A stretch of DNA of 64,000 nt. Origin: Cristatella mucedo. Taxonomy: Eukaryota > Bryozoa > Phylactolaemata > Cristatellidae. Positions 11,960-46,690 of the stretch are shown one piece after another. The stretch lies in the NCBI GenBank assembly GCA_009760855.2, contig WPIO01000001.1, positions 13,581,001 to 13,645,000 on the forward strand. Reading direction: 5' to 3'. A model generated the notes under the pieces. That model made no database searches and was not told the origin of the DNA. It saw only the letters and a list, made by a program, of their open reading frames with translations. Position 1 is the first letter of the stretch. Every line of letters starts with the position of its first letter. The position numbers and the translations under genes are program-made.

Positions 11960-12420
11960 TAAGGCCACCCCTTCTTCAGTGATTTAAAAAGCATGGCAAA
12001 CTACTTGACCGCCGAAATCATCGAAACATACCTTCGAGAGTACCTGCTGGGAGCCTATTAGGTCTTTATATAGAAGTGATATATTGAGGTGGCAGGCGAT
12101 AAAAGCAATCGTGGAAGGTTAAAACTCACGGGTAAGCGCATCGTGGAGGGCCATTTCCTACCGCCCTAACAAAAAGCAGTTTTCCCATTATCATTCTGGG
12201 GTGAGGCAAGTAGGAAGCAAGACTTATAGGGAGGTTGAACGTGTTTTTCCTACAAGAAGGAAGACTGAAGTAAGACAACATGAAGACTCACCATATTAAC
12301 ACGGATTAAGATATTTCTTGTGCTGCCTGTTTTTCAGACACAGTAGTTCGTTTGACTTCATTGCTATAGATTTTAAATTTTGATTAGTAGCACCCAACAT
12401 CGTCACATGACATCTGCTGA
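11960..12420 (+). repeat. Composite repeat, copy 1 (broken ORF)
   Basis: Homologous along its length to 47680-48160. It begins near AAAAAGCATGGCAAACTACT (start-codon region) but carries stops at about 12058 and later, so the 100-codon frame of copy 2 is lost here. A SINE-A follows directly (12425), as in copy 2. Confidence 0.75.
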
Positions 12421-12424
12421 AATA

Positions 12425-12590
12425 CCTGCTTTGTCCTTGGGTCTTAGCCCAAGAGGTAAGGTGCTGGCTATTCACGACTGAGGTCATGGGTTCGAACCTG
12501 CAGTTACGAGATCTTTATTGCAAACTACAAGCGGTGATGATAACCAATAATGCTCTTCTTCTGCTATGCACATGGGGCTGTTAAAGCAGT
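12425..12590 (+). mobile_element. SINE-A
   Basis: GTCTTAGCCCAAGAGGTAAG is at about 12450, then GGTCATGGGTTCGAACC with B box GGTTCGAACCT at 12488-12499, CTACAAGCGGTGATGA and GGGGCTGTTAAAGCAG. It is joined to the 3' end of the composite repeat. Confidence 0.8.
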
Positions 12591-12839
12591 TTAGATTTTT
12601 TTAAAGGTTTTGGTCATAATGCATAGGTTCCGTACTTGTTCTTGGAAATTCGCTAAGCATGGGCCTCTTGTGCTATTTCAACCTCCTAATGACATAAGAA
12701 GAAATTATTTGGCTGTATATTATTTAGTGGCCTGCACTTAGATGTGTAAAGCTAATAGTATTTCCATGCAAACAGAAAACTCTTTAGGCATCAATATCAA
12801 TATTGAGGGTAATTTCGAGAAAATCTTACAAAATAGGTC

Positions 12840-13245
12840 CAGTGACCGCTAAATTGGTTAGGGTAACTTTTAAAAGAGATATTGCTAGAAATTTAGTGTG
12901 AAGTTTTGACGACTTCCACATTATAAGAAAGCACTAAAAGGTGATTAGGCAATCCATGTCTCACCTGGAAGTAAACCGGAAGCAACATACTTACAAATTG
13001 CAAATTCACTGATCTCTGCAAGATATAAGACTTCTGCGTCTCAACTGTTTGGGCCTTGGTACATCGAGGTACATGTTTAAAGCTTGTTAAGGTACATGCT
13101 TGTGACTTGTGAATAGCCTAATTACAATGTAGCAATCAAAACAGATCCAACCAAAATTAGAAATGAGCTACAGCAGTGGTCTACAATAGAGCTGAACTCA
13201 CATTTGAAATTTCACATTTATCCGTCGAGTATTGGCTATGTTGTG
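12840..13245 (+). repeat. Dispersed repeat X, copy 1
   Basis: Shares a series of blocks with 26895-27245 in the same orientation: AAGTTTTGAC, GATTAGGCAA, CCGGAAGCAACATA, then TGTTT..GCTT..GAGGT-like stretches and ATTACA(A/G)TGTAGC. No open frame; class unknown. Confidence 0.6.
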
Positions 13246-13494
13246 GAATTCACAGGGAACCATGTAATACTGCAATGAACCTTTTTATGAGCCTTTTTAA
13301 TTAACCTGTTGGGCTGTCCGGCAGCTCGCAGGTTGGCGTAAGACCAACTGGGCCTGCCGACTCCTCTTTATTAAATGGACATTTCTAAATGCATTTCATG
13401 AATTAGCCAGCGACCAATGTAGAACACTTTAAGCTTCTCTCTGTTCAGAAATCATTAAGGATGTTGATCATTGTAGTTGCCTATTCTCTTCAAG

Positions 13495-37199
<23,705 letters not shown>

Positions 37200-38340
37200 G
37201 TAGGTTTGCTCATGAGTGGCTCGTTTCTACTTATCGAGACACCATTGAGTGTGCTCAGCAGTCGATTGACTCATGCAGCATGCTCGTGCTGAGCTGCTCG
37301 TCGGTGCTATGGTCAGCATGTGCTTTCTTCTCCTAGTCGTCTTGCGTTTGCAGCTGCTCTGAGTCTGTCTAGCCTTGGAAGGATAACGACTGCTAAAAAG
37401 CACACAAGATCAGAGGCTATATATGAAGTCATTGTTGCCTGAAGATGTATACCGTGATTGGCTATACTGCTTGCTGGTTCATTGTATATGGGTTTTATGC
37501 TGTTTGTGGAATGACTAAAATACTTTAATTGAATAATTAGTAAAAGGTTCTAATATATGGGTCACGTGAATATTGTAGCAGTTGCAACTCAAAATTCCTA
37601 ACACTTTTTGATTGTTGGCCATATTCCAGAGTTATAAAACCATGATGGGAAGTTTGGTATCAGAAAACACCGACCATCGGCGACAGATACAGGGCCTGGT
37701 TAATTGTTGAGACATGCTGACTATATCCGAGTGAAACTACACAATGTGCATTCCCTGTTCAAGATTAGCCATCGTTCACTTAAGCTCAATATTTTATTTA
37801 GTAAGGTAACATGCAAGGTGTTGAGTCGTAATAGAGAATGCACACCTCAGCCTACGACGGCGCCATGCCAAGATGTTGTCGTCTGCTGGTACTGGGCTGG
37901 GGGGCCTCCCGACTTAGAGTGACCAATCGAGGAGAGCACTTCAGCTGCTGATGCTAGCGACGGCACTGACCAATCGGAATGCAGCGTTCCTGGGCGAAGA
38001 CGACAGGAAGCTCCGTTAGCATTAATGTCTGCAAAGAAGAGTGGTTGATTAAACGTTGTCGAGTTTGGTTGTGTTCCGAGTGCTCCAAGTCGTTTGCTGT
38101 TTAGCAATGCGAGCACACACATACACACTCACAAGACAAGGTGACGTTGTGGGCGTTGCGATTGCTCTTAACTGATTAGCTAAGCTATCACCAGAATTAA
38201 GCGAATGGAGACGAACAACGTTAACCTTGCTATGGACAGCTAATCATGCGAGTAAGCATGGTAGATCAGCAAATATCGCAGTTTCGTTGCCCGTTTATGC
38301 CGATTCATGTGGACGCATCTCAGCTAACCATATTCACCTA
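37200..38340 (+). other. TRPM 3' flank, probable 3' UTR and intergenic
   Basis: Sequence after the TRPM stop codon. I see no canonical AATAAA close behind the stop; TGAATAATTAG at about 37531 is the nearest AT-rich candidate. From about 37700 to 38340 nothing recognisable is present. Confidence 0.35.
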
Positions 38341-38344
38341 TAAC

Positions 38345-38880
38345 AATAATGCACTTGATAAAGCACCCTCAGAACTCAATCTCTTTCTAGGTGCTGTACA
38401 TTTGCTGCAACGGGAAATGCAATCGAATGGTGAGTAATATCATGCTTGATAAACAAACATGAATAGCATGGTTAGGGGTGACATGCACAGGGTCAGCATG
38501 CACAGTGTCAGCACAGGTAAGCACGTGAAGGACGAATCGCAGGGACCCACTAAATGCTGTCCTAAATAGGTGTGTTTGTAAGTTCTTATTAAATGTGGTC
38601 AAGTCAGGGGATGTTCTGACACAAGTCGCGAGGGAGTTCCAGGCTTTGGGAGCATATGAACTGAATTCACGTTCTCCTAAGGATTTGAGGTTTGTTTGAG
38701 GTATTGATAGACTGTTGGATTCCGAAAAGAGGGTGGTACGTGGCTTGGCCTCGTGAAGGAGTAGATCTGAGGGATAGGCTGGAGCCAAAGAATGAAGTGA
38801 CCTAAAAGTGAGAGAAAAAACCTTGAAGTCGATCCGTTGCTTGAGTGGTAGCCAGTGCAGGTCGGCGAGAAGTGTTGTCA
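38345..38880 (-). mobile_element. LINE family A, 3' end
   Basis: AATAATGCACTTGATAAAGC with the reversed hairpin, and a - strand frame at 38788-38387 that covers the ORF end (SLGEREFSSYAPKAWNSL, FRTAFSGSL). The tail run is nearly absent. Confidence 0.85.
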
Positions 38881-39339
38881 GGGTTGTTGGTATGCAATCA
38901 TATTGATGCCATGGTGGTGCAGAAGTTTGATATGACGATAGTCGTTGTAGTAAATCGTCGAGGGTGGCCTAAGGTTAAAGAAGTTTAACAGGAGGAGAAG
39001 AAAGGGTGAAATCTTCTCGACCGAGACAGCAAAAAAGAGTACCTGGCAGCTGGGCTAAAAACTCGTGAATTTACATGAATTTTGAATGAATGAATTTACA
39101 TGAATCCGTAATCTTAGAGAAGAAAACATCAGTACTGGTGGTGAACCAGTATTGATGATGTGCGTGCCTGCTGTTGCTGCAATTAGAGCGTATGCCTCAC
39201 CTGTGGCCAATGCTTGGGCAATCGGCACAGCTCACCATCCAGCCACTAATGTATGGGATAATACGCGACGCAGCTATATCTAGCGACTAGATTTCAAAGC
39301 ATTCAGACTAGACTTCAGTGCATTACACAACTCCGGTTA

Positions 39340-39835
39340 TTTTTGCAATGATACTAGCTGGACCCTTAGCAAATTAGACTGGAGCTTATGTGAAAGGTCA
39401 CTTTGGAACAGGACGTCCAGATTAAATGCAGAATCTCCAGGAAATAATCTGTAGATTCTGGCCAACCTTATATTCTGGGGGTTTGGCTTTCTAATTTCCG
39501 AATAACACTGAGTTTTCCCACAGTAAGGCTCATTATCGCCAATCTATGACGGGTTGCTGTAATTCAAGTGCATATACCTGCATTACATGCTGTAAGGGGG
39601 TTGAGAGAGTTTGAGATTCTAGAAGGCAGCGAAGGATTAAGGTATGAGTACAGTGTGTCATCTGCGTGTAACCCGCATAGAAGCGTAAGATTAGATTGTT
39701 CTTAGCGATGAGATCGGCAAGAGAGGGAATATAAAAAAGGCAGATAAGTGATATACTACTGATCACAGGTGTACCCGATACTTTAAAGGTAAAATAGATG
39801 GCCGTTGACATTGACTCTAAGAAAAGTCCGGTTGC
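39340..39835 (-). mobile_element. LINE family A fragment, strongly decayed
   Basis: GAAAGGTCACTTTGGAACAG, then worn counterparts of the RT C-terminus; on the - strand LADLIAKNNLILRFYAGYTQ marks the YADDTQ box. The 3' end is missing; 38881-39339 in between is unrecognised. Confidence 0.65.
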
Positions 39836-40029
39836 AATGGGATCAGTGTAGCACTGCGTCTGTAGTGCCTACGAACGACAACGGACTTGCTCAAGAACGA
39901 CTTGGTGATCCGTGGTAGCAAAAATATTATACGATTGGATTACTTGCTTACCAATTCTGAGATATCTAACCCCTTCGACAGGATATTAGTGGTTTGGCTG
40001 CCAAGTTGAGCTAAGTTTCGCATCCTTTG

Positions 40030-40620
40030 TTGGAAATATTACACATACTCGTTACTTCACGTAGCCACCTCCAGCTAAAGCCAGGGATTAGCAAATTTCT
40101 TGTCGCAATTGGTGACCTTACTTGGAAAATTCTCTGAAGTTCTCCAAGCGGACTGGCTATATCGATTAAAATCTACAAAAAAGAGCTCATCTCCTGCAGG
40201 AAGACCATCCCCTCTCTGGTCTTCACTGGCAGACAAACTTCGTCCAGCTACTACTCGGGTTTTGTATGCCCTCTGACTAATGGATTGTTGCGAACTCTGT
40301 CAAATCGGCCATCGTTCGACCGATACTTAAAAAGACTGCAATGTATGCATAGGTCCCAGCAAGCTAGTGCTAAGTTTCACTTCTTTCTTTTTAGCCATAG
40401 ATTCTTTAATAGATCGTCGTTGAGCATCTTGATGATCAAGTCGCATCCGACCAATTTTGATGGTCAAGTCTCATCCAACAGGCCAGCCTTTATGGAGTTC
40501 CACAAGGGTCCGTTCTCGGTTTTTTGTTATGCTCCGTGTATACAGAGCCTCTGGGAAAGTGATTATGGTCCATTGAATCCGTTATCAAGCCTATGTAGTC
40601 TTCGGATGCCAGTGACGTTG
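40030..40620 (+). mobile_element. LINE fragment, internally deleted (family B or C)
   Basis: ANSVKSAIVRPILKKTAM near 40290-40345, then about 110 bases later YGVPQGSVLGFLLCSVYTEP-like sequence split by frameshifts at 40493-40550. Most of RT block A is lost. Assigned by motif order only. Confidence 0.5.
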
Positions 40621-40639
40621 CTCGGATACAACCTGGTAT

Positions 40640-41945
40640 TGTCCCTCTGCTAACCCGCCGGTGAACAGCTGTTGGGAGTATTGTAACGCCCAAGGCTCGG
40701 TGGAGTAGGCTTGACCTGCCGCTTACGCAGCGGCGTAACCTAGCGCCTAATGCCGTTCGGTGCAATAAGCTGGCCGCCACGAAACTCGCGTTTCTGGCGC
40801 TGACCTGCTTCCCGTTACTAAAGGGGGTCGTGAGTCCTCGGCGAGAATTGGAAAGCCAGACACACAAATTGGGGATTTTACTGAGCTTTATCCGCAAGCG
40901 CACAAAGTTGCTGCGCGTCTAGCTCAGTTTTATCTCCACACTCCTCACGTCTCCACACTTAGGCTACTTACGTCTATAGTGGGAACGACCCAAATAGATG
41001 GAGCCCGAACCAATGGAATATCTCACACCATACCAACTACATCTAGCTCGCACCGGCAAATCTTTATGCCGAGACCACGTGCGAGCGCGAACACAAAAGA
41101 AATACAAAATGCTTGCTCGGGCGCGATTCGACTGTATTCGGAGGAATCCACCGAATCCTCCTAGCGCTGTCTCGTTCTGTCCCGTCAATCGCCGGTTAAC
41201 GGCCCGTCCTCCTCCCTCGCTTTCAGAGAAACGAGTCTGATGGCGTCGAAGCGAAGCCGGAGAGAGAAGCCGGACAAAAGAACAAGAGTGAGCGTCGCTC
41301 GACTCTTAAATACCCAGCTGAGACTATGGGGCAAGAGTTTAGTGGTATTGGGCCCGACACCGCGGCCCATTATGGTAAGGAATTAATACCGTTACTAAGC
41401 CACTGGAAGGGCACCTCTGTCCAGCTTGAATGCCGAGTCGGTTCGAGACGATTCTTTTTGGACAGAGTGGTGGTGGAGGTTGACAGGCCAGCCAACATCA
41501 ATCAGCAGCTCCCGCGCGTATCAGACCAATTCTAAAGGCCGAATTGCCACCTCCGGTCTCAGAGCTTCCTGGATTGCTCTTAAGCACTTGCTCTCTAACC
41601 GCACTGACACACTTCTCTGGCTCACTGCTCCAGGACAAAGGAGTTCTTGCCGGCCGCCGAACAGCTCTTGTTCGCGCTAAAATTATGCCAAGGCCAACGA
41701 GGCGCTACAGTATCATCGGAAAGGATCAGTGCAGTGGCTGGATGTATCATCGGGACGGGCAGGAGCACAACAGTGGTCCGCCTCTCATGTGGAATGGACA
41801 CAGGCCGTTATTGTTCCTCCCGCTAACCCGTTGGTGAACAGATGCTGGAAGTATTATCCGGGTTGGCGGTGCGCAGCCGTGGTCAAGGAGTGGGGCTTCA
41901 TTAGGAGAGAGGGGCGAAGGGAGTCGTGATTCACTCTGCTCCGTG
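40640..41945 (+). other. GC-rich block, possible LTR-type or other element
   Basis: Distinctly GC-rich compared with its AT-rich neighbours. A short segment recurs near both ends: GCTAACCCGCCGGTGAACAG (40650) and GCTAACCCGTTGGTGAACAG (41823). It contains many overlapping open frames in all phases, as expected for GC-rich DNA, but no protein motif I can name. CTTAAATACCCAGCTGAG at 41306 could be a promoter. Confidence 0.35.
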
Positions 41946-42059
41946 CATAGGAGAATACGCCGGTGGTGTTGGTCGTCAGCTGGCTTTCTGCGCTGTTCGC
42001 GACGAAACCCAACTATATGCTACGGTTACAATCCTCTGCAATATTTGTCATTAAACAAT

Positions 42060-43005
42060 TGACATCTGCTGCGGGAAGTGATAGTTTGAATTCTTGCTTT
42101 GCAAGCGTGCCACTGGACTGAAAGATTTTACTCTTCTAATTGGTAATGCCGTAGTGCAATCTACACTATGACCTGGGAATTTAGGTGTCTTCTTCGATAA
42201 CTAATTTGTGTTTGCAAGCTTCATTAGTAAGAACGCTTTCAACAGGTACCCACCACGTTAGATCTATGTCTAAGACTAGAGAGGCCTACCATGGAGGTTT
42301 AATAATCACTAACTAGCTCCCGTGTTCTTTCTTGGCCGGAGTACTGCAACTGCATTTTGGCTTCGCTACCGAAAAAAATGCCATTAAGCATCTGCTGATG
42401 ATGAATGAGGCAGCAAAGCAAGTCAACAAATCTTAGAGGTTTAGCTATGTGTCTCCTTTGAGTGGGACAATTTTAAGCGATGACACACGAGCGACGACAC
42501 TCAAGCACGTAGCAGGCTTCAACAAATGCGCATTCTCGGGAAGGCTTGCAGCACATCAGCACAGCCGCTCTGCCGTGCGACCCTGCTGCAACTACCTTAT
42601 ATGGGTCCACTCGCGCTCCGCAGTTCCTTCCGGAAACGGCACATCCCCCTCCAAGAAGCGGTCCATCAAGATCGGGCTATGATACCACGCCCAAGCTACA
42701 TCAATCGTGGGCCCATTTGCCTTATCAGGCTGGCATCCAAACCACACTTTGCTGAAGAAGCTGCCATGGCTCCCAGTTGATCAATGGATACAGAGAAAAC
42801 TCCTTATGATGACCCACAAGGTCTGCCATGTCTTGGCTCCTTTATACTTAGCATTACTGCTCCACTTTTTTACGCCCCATGGTGCACTTGGGTTCTCAGC
42901 GGAAATTTAAATTGATATTCCATTCCTATACTTAAAGACCGTCGGGGACAGAAGCTTTTGCACTGCAGGTCCTATGTTGGAGAACTAACTCCCACAATTC
43001 TGTAC
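42060..43005 (+). mobile_element. LINE family C, C-terminal region, interrupted
   Basis: A worn NLGVFFDN at about 42178, then LKKLPWLPVDQWIQRKLLMM and HVLAPLYLALLL (42733-42870), the LHWLPVxxRIxFK and GLAPxYLxDLL region of CR1/L2-type elements. About 280 GC-rich bases at 42440-42720 seem inserted. It ends against the LTR-like repeat. Confidence 0.6.
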
Positions 43006-43010
43006 CCAGG

Positions 43011-43742
43011 CTGGGTTCGGTTGACAGGGACCGGACGGCTATAGTGATGGTTAGGGTCACCGGCTAGGCCGGGGTCGGACCCTACGGCACGGCCGGATGT
43101 ATGCAGTGACGTGAGGTCACCGGGGCTCTTGGTTACGGGAAGTTGGCCGAGTAAGTCGTGGTGTTGGAGGCTCCCGGTCTCGCCGAGTTATGCACCTGGA
43201 TTCGTGCAGGCGTGCTCCGGCGATGCTGCCACGCACGCAAGGGAACTAGTACCCAAGGCCCGAGCGGACCTGGATAGCTCGCTCGTTGTTGACTTGTTTA
43301 TACCACGTTCCCCGTGTAGCATGTTCGTGACCCCCCCCCCCCCGTGTGATGGCGTCTTTCGGTGGAAGCTTACGACTGTGGTAGTTGTCGACTCAGACTA
43401 GCCAGCAGTTACTCAGCCAGACGGGTTTCGGACGGCGTACGCTCGTACTGTTGGATTCGGAGTCGATACAACGACAGGACTGCAGAAGCCGACTGACCCC
43501 AACTAACACGTTTGTTCTCGCTTGCTGCGTCGTCTTGCGCCCCCGTAATGTACTGTGTATAGGACCCTCCCTGCAGACTTTTTTAGTTGCTCTGTTGTTG
43601 TTGGCGCATGCGTTAATATAAAGAGGTTTAACCGGACGGCCGCTCGTCTTACCCTAGCTCGGCGGCATGGCGAGCGGCAGCGTGGCCGGAGTATGGCGGG
43701 GTTGGCCGGAATTAGCCTTTGACCTCTGGAACCCGGTTACAA
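43011..43742 (+). mobile_element. GC-rich LTR-like repeat, copy 2
   Basis: Aligns with the reverse complement of 21955-22688 and in its last 190 bases with 45787-45972. TATAAAGAGGTTTAACC at 43616-43632 is a plausible promoter. It starts near GGTTCGGTTGACAGGG and ends near GGAACCCGGTTACA. A poly-C run lies at 43329-43341. A solo LTR is the simplest reading; target duplications are not clear. Confidence 0.55.
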
Positions 43743-44035
43743 TTCTAACGCAACGCCATCTAGTCGACTGCTATCATTTGTGGAACATGCTTTCCTACTG
43801 TCCTAAGCTACTTGACGATAAAACCAACTTACTATTTATCGGCAAACCAAGTGCAATTCAGAAAGTGAAGAACGTAACGCTTGAAACTCACTCGGCCAGC
43901 ACATCTCGTGTTGCATTTGCACGAAATCTGGGTGCGTTGTTCCATTGTGACTTTTAATTAGACGACCACATCAGCTCCGCAGTCAAGTCTGCCTTCATCC
44001 AGCTATGTAACCTTGCTAAAATTCGAGAATTCTTT

Positions 44036-44461
44036 GTAGTTTGTGATTCTTTATATATGTGATCACGGGGTTCGTTGGCACTCGAACCGTGCAGGAAGAT
44101 CGCTATCATCTCCCAACCCACGCTCGAACAGCTAGTGGATGTGAGATCGGTATCATCCGCCCACGAGCGATCGAACTGCTGGTGGATGAGGTCTAGGGAT
44201 GGTAGGGAGTGATCCGGTGTCAGCTATGGTCTGGCGGTTGTAGCTTGGACACAGGCCGGCTTTGCCCTTCCGCTAACCTACGGGAATGAGATGTGGCTGA
44301 GAGGGAGCAAATGAGGGTTGAAACACCGGCGTAGGGGAGAACGGCTGCTTTAGGGGGGCGCTGTAGGTGCCTGCGATGATGTACGTCTTTGTGAGCCAGA
44401 TTCACTGTTCTGCATTCTTCCGCGTACATGCTGTTGGGAGAGAATTAATCTACATTCTTAC
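44036..44461. mobile_element. Unclassified insertion in a LINE
   Basis: About 425 bases that interrupt the LINE between GCTAAAATTCGAG and AAATTGGTTCATGC. It is GC-rich, with CACGCTCGAACAGCTAGTGG and ACGAGCGATCGAACTGCTGG as an internal near-repeat. No ORF recognised. Confidence 0.5.
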
Positions 44462-45387
44462 ATTAGAATATTGCGTATAAATTGGTTCATGCATTTGCGA
44501 CATCCAGTTTTGACTGCAGTAACTCACTGCTTGTTGGTTAACGGTCTGTGCAATCAGGCCCTTACGGTTGGTGCCAAACTCTGCAATTAGGCTTGTCTGC
44601 CGTGAGCGTAGCAGTTGCCACATCACACCACTTCACGACGTTCTGCCCTGGCTCCCAGTCAAGCAGTGATCGATGTCAAGGTTCTGTCACTCACTTTTAG
44701 GTCCCTTCATTCTTTGGGCCAGCCTACCTATGAGATCTAGTCCCCATAAGGCTAAGCATAGTACCACCTGCTTTTCTGTATCAACGTTTAGCCACACCTC
44801 GTCTAAACCTCAAATCCTTTGGAGACTGCTCCTATAGTTCGTATGCTCCCAAAGCCTGGATCCCACTCTTGACTGACGTCACGACATTCCCTGACTTGAC
44901 CACAACTATAACGAAGATGAAAACGCATACATACTGCTCTACAAATGTTTCTACACACCTGGTCCATCGATCTGATTCGGTTGTTGCTAATGCCAGTATT
45001 CGAGTAAGTCATTAAACTACACTAATTATTAAAGTGTAACAATCTGCCAATGTACTTTAGCACTAATTTTTAGTTTGCTACGTTTGGCTTAGTAAATAAC
45101 GGTATTTGTTAGCAACCGAGTCAACCGTTCCCGTGTCAACCGATGGGGATGTGTGGTAATGCCCCCCTCGTGGATGCCATCCAGAAGAACCTATTTTTGG
45201 CCAATTGCATCACCGACGATACCTCGGCCAATGATGAGCTAAGGTACCCGTATGTCTCCTTGACTTGTTGAAGCCAGCCAATTCCATAGAGATTCGCAGT
45301 ACGCGATCAGAACATGCCGCCAGTTGCACATCTTTATGAGAGTGCAAGAGCGGTTTTGATGTCATGCACAGAGATGACCATTAACAC

Positions 45388-45515
45388 CTAGAAATCGCAA
45401 GGCGGATGAAGATTTCAGAGGGTACTGTTAAAAACTTTATTAGAAATTATCTGGACTATGGTCACACCGAGGCACTGCCTCGATTGGGTAACCCACGATT
45501 AATTTCTCCGATGCT
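45388..45515 (+). pseudogene. Tc1-like transposase N-terminal HTH fragment
   Basis: Reads HLEIARRMKISEGTVKNF, IRNYLDYGHTEALPRLGNP, R. This is the paired-type helix-turn-helix of Tc1-like transposases, followed by the GxxxxxPRxGRPR-type linker (here ALPRLGNPR). The upstream start and everything after about 45515 are missing or broken. Confidence 0.65.
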
Positions 45516-45786
45516 GTCAAATGTTGGGATCGGCAAGCAAAATCCAGCCCCGCTTTTTTGTGCTGCAGAGTCAGCCTTGGCTTGCAATATACCACCGGCA
45601 CATTCAGTCTTTGTTAGTTAAGCCATCTACTCGTAGTCTACTAGTAGTTTTGGCTTACGACCATTCTGGTTGCATAGTAGACACTCGAGCAATGCATTTT
45701 AGCAGTGGCAAACCTGTCTTTCAGAGCCATGCTATTGAGTTGCGGTTCTCCCGCGGAGAAGTTATTGGTTGGCGACCTGATCTCGG

Positions 45787-45974
45787 CGTAGTGTACTGTG
45801 TACTGTGTATAGGACCCTCCCTGTAGACTTGTTTAGTTCCCCTGTTGTTGTTGGCGCATGCGATATTATAAAGAGGTATAACCTGACGGCCGCTCGTCTT
45901 ACCCTACCTCAGCGGCTGTAGTATGGTGGGGTTTGGCGGGAATTAGCATCTGACCCCGGGAACTCGGTTACAAG
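45787..45974 (+). mobile_element. GC-rich LTR-like repeat, partial copy 3
   Basis: Matches 43545-43742: GTGTATAGGACCCTCCCTG, TTGTTGTTGGCGCATGCG, ATTATAAAGAGG, GGCCGCTCGTCTTACCCTA, CTCGGTTACA. It ends at the edge of the right inverted repeat of the surrounding Tc1-like element. Confidence 0.7.
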
Positions 45975-46565
45975 AAGACATGCGGGTACCTTAGCTCACC
46001 ATTGGCAGTGGTGTCGTCGGTGACTGCATTGGGCCAAAAATAGGTTCTGCTGGATGGCATTCAAGAGGGGTGCCGGTAGTTACCTTACCACACCTTTCCG
46101 TCAGTTGACATGGGAACGGCTGACTCGGTTGCCAACGAATGCAGTTATTTACGAAGCCAAACGTAGCAAACTGGAAATTAGTGTCAAATTATATTGACAG
46201 ATTGTTACACTTTAATAATTAGTGTAGCATAACGACTATTTGAATAGTGGCATTAGCAACAAACGAACTCAGATTGATGGATCAAGTGTGTAGAAACTTT
46301 TGGAGAACAGTGTAAGTATCGCAGCATTTGGTTTGTCCAAATGATTCTCCTTCGTACGCTTATGTATGCTGGCACTGTGCATGCTGTCACAAACCACATA
46401 TGCATGCTGACGTTGCGTATGTCACCTCTAATCACATTACGCTCGTTTACATTAACCATGCTACCACTAACCATTCGATTATGCTTCCTTTACAGCATAT
46501 GCAAAGTGCCTGGAAAGAGATTAGGTTCTCCGAGGGCGCTGTAAATGTATTATTATTATTACCCA

Positions 46566-46690
46566 CATGTTTCCATCACTTCCTCGACAGCAATCCTGAC
46601 TCAGAAATGCTTCTCATTTTCTCGTTGTTGTGTCAGATGAAGCCTGTTGACTTCTGTATTCGTTCCAAAAGCCGATAACATTTTTTAGTG
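46566..46690 (+). mobile_element. LINE family C 3' fragment
   Basis: CATGTTTCCATCACTTCC, CAATCCTGACTCAGAAATGC and AGATGAAGCCTGTTGACTTC, as at 3460-3620. Confidence 0.45.

Larger units (their letters stand above)
44938..46312. mobile_element. Tc1-like transposon with roughly 325-bp terminal inverted repeats
   Basis: Left arm from ACTGCTCTACAAATGTTTCT inward to about 45262; right arm 45976-46312, whose reverse complement starts ACTGTTCTCCAAAAGTTTCT. Inner blocks also match (GAACCTATTTTTGGCC, GAGCTAAGGTACCCG). TA dinucleotides flank both ends, as expected for Tc1/mariner. The middle has a transposase N-terminal fragment and an LTR-like copy; no DDE catalytic part is left. Non-autonomous. Confidence 0.8.
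43790..46565 (+). mobile_element. LINE family A copy split by two insertions
   Basis: Three LINE parts in order: 43790-44035 (LLDDKTNLLFIGKPSAIQKV, ARNLGALFH), 44462-44936 (C-terminal domain to DLTTT), and 46318-46565 (3' UTR and tail, AAGTGCCTGGAAAGAGATTA then ATTATTATTA). The gaps hold unrelated DNA at 44036-44461 and a TIR transposon at 44938-46312. Confidence 0.8.

Noticed and set aside
13440-13494. Extending the first TRPM exon left through IIKDVDHC
   Set aside because: That reading is in a different frame, and the TRPM frame is closed by TAG at 13474-13476; the acceptor at 13494 is adequate.
40285-43621. Many 60-100 codon frames in the GC-rich interval
   Set aside because: Overlapping in all phases, as expected for GC-rich non-coding DNA; no motif and no frame kept between repeat copies.
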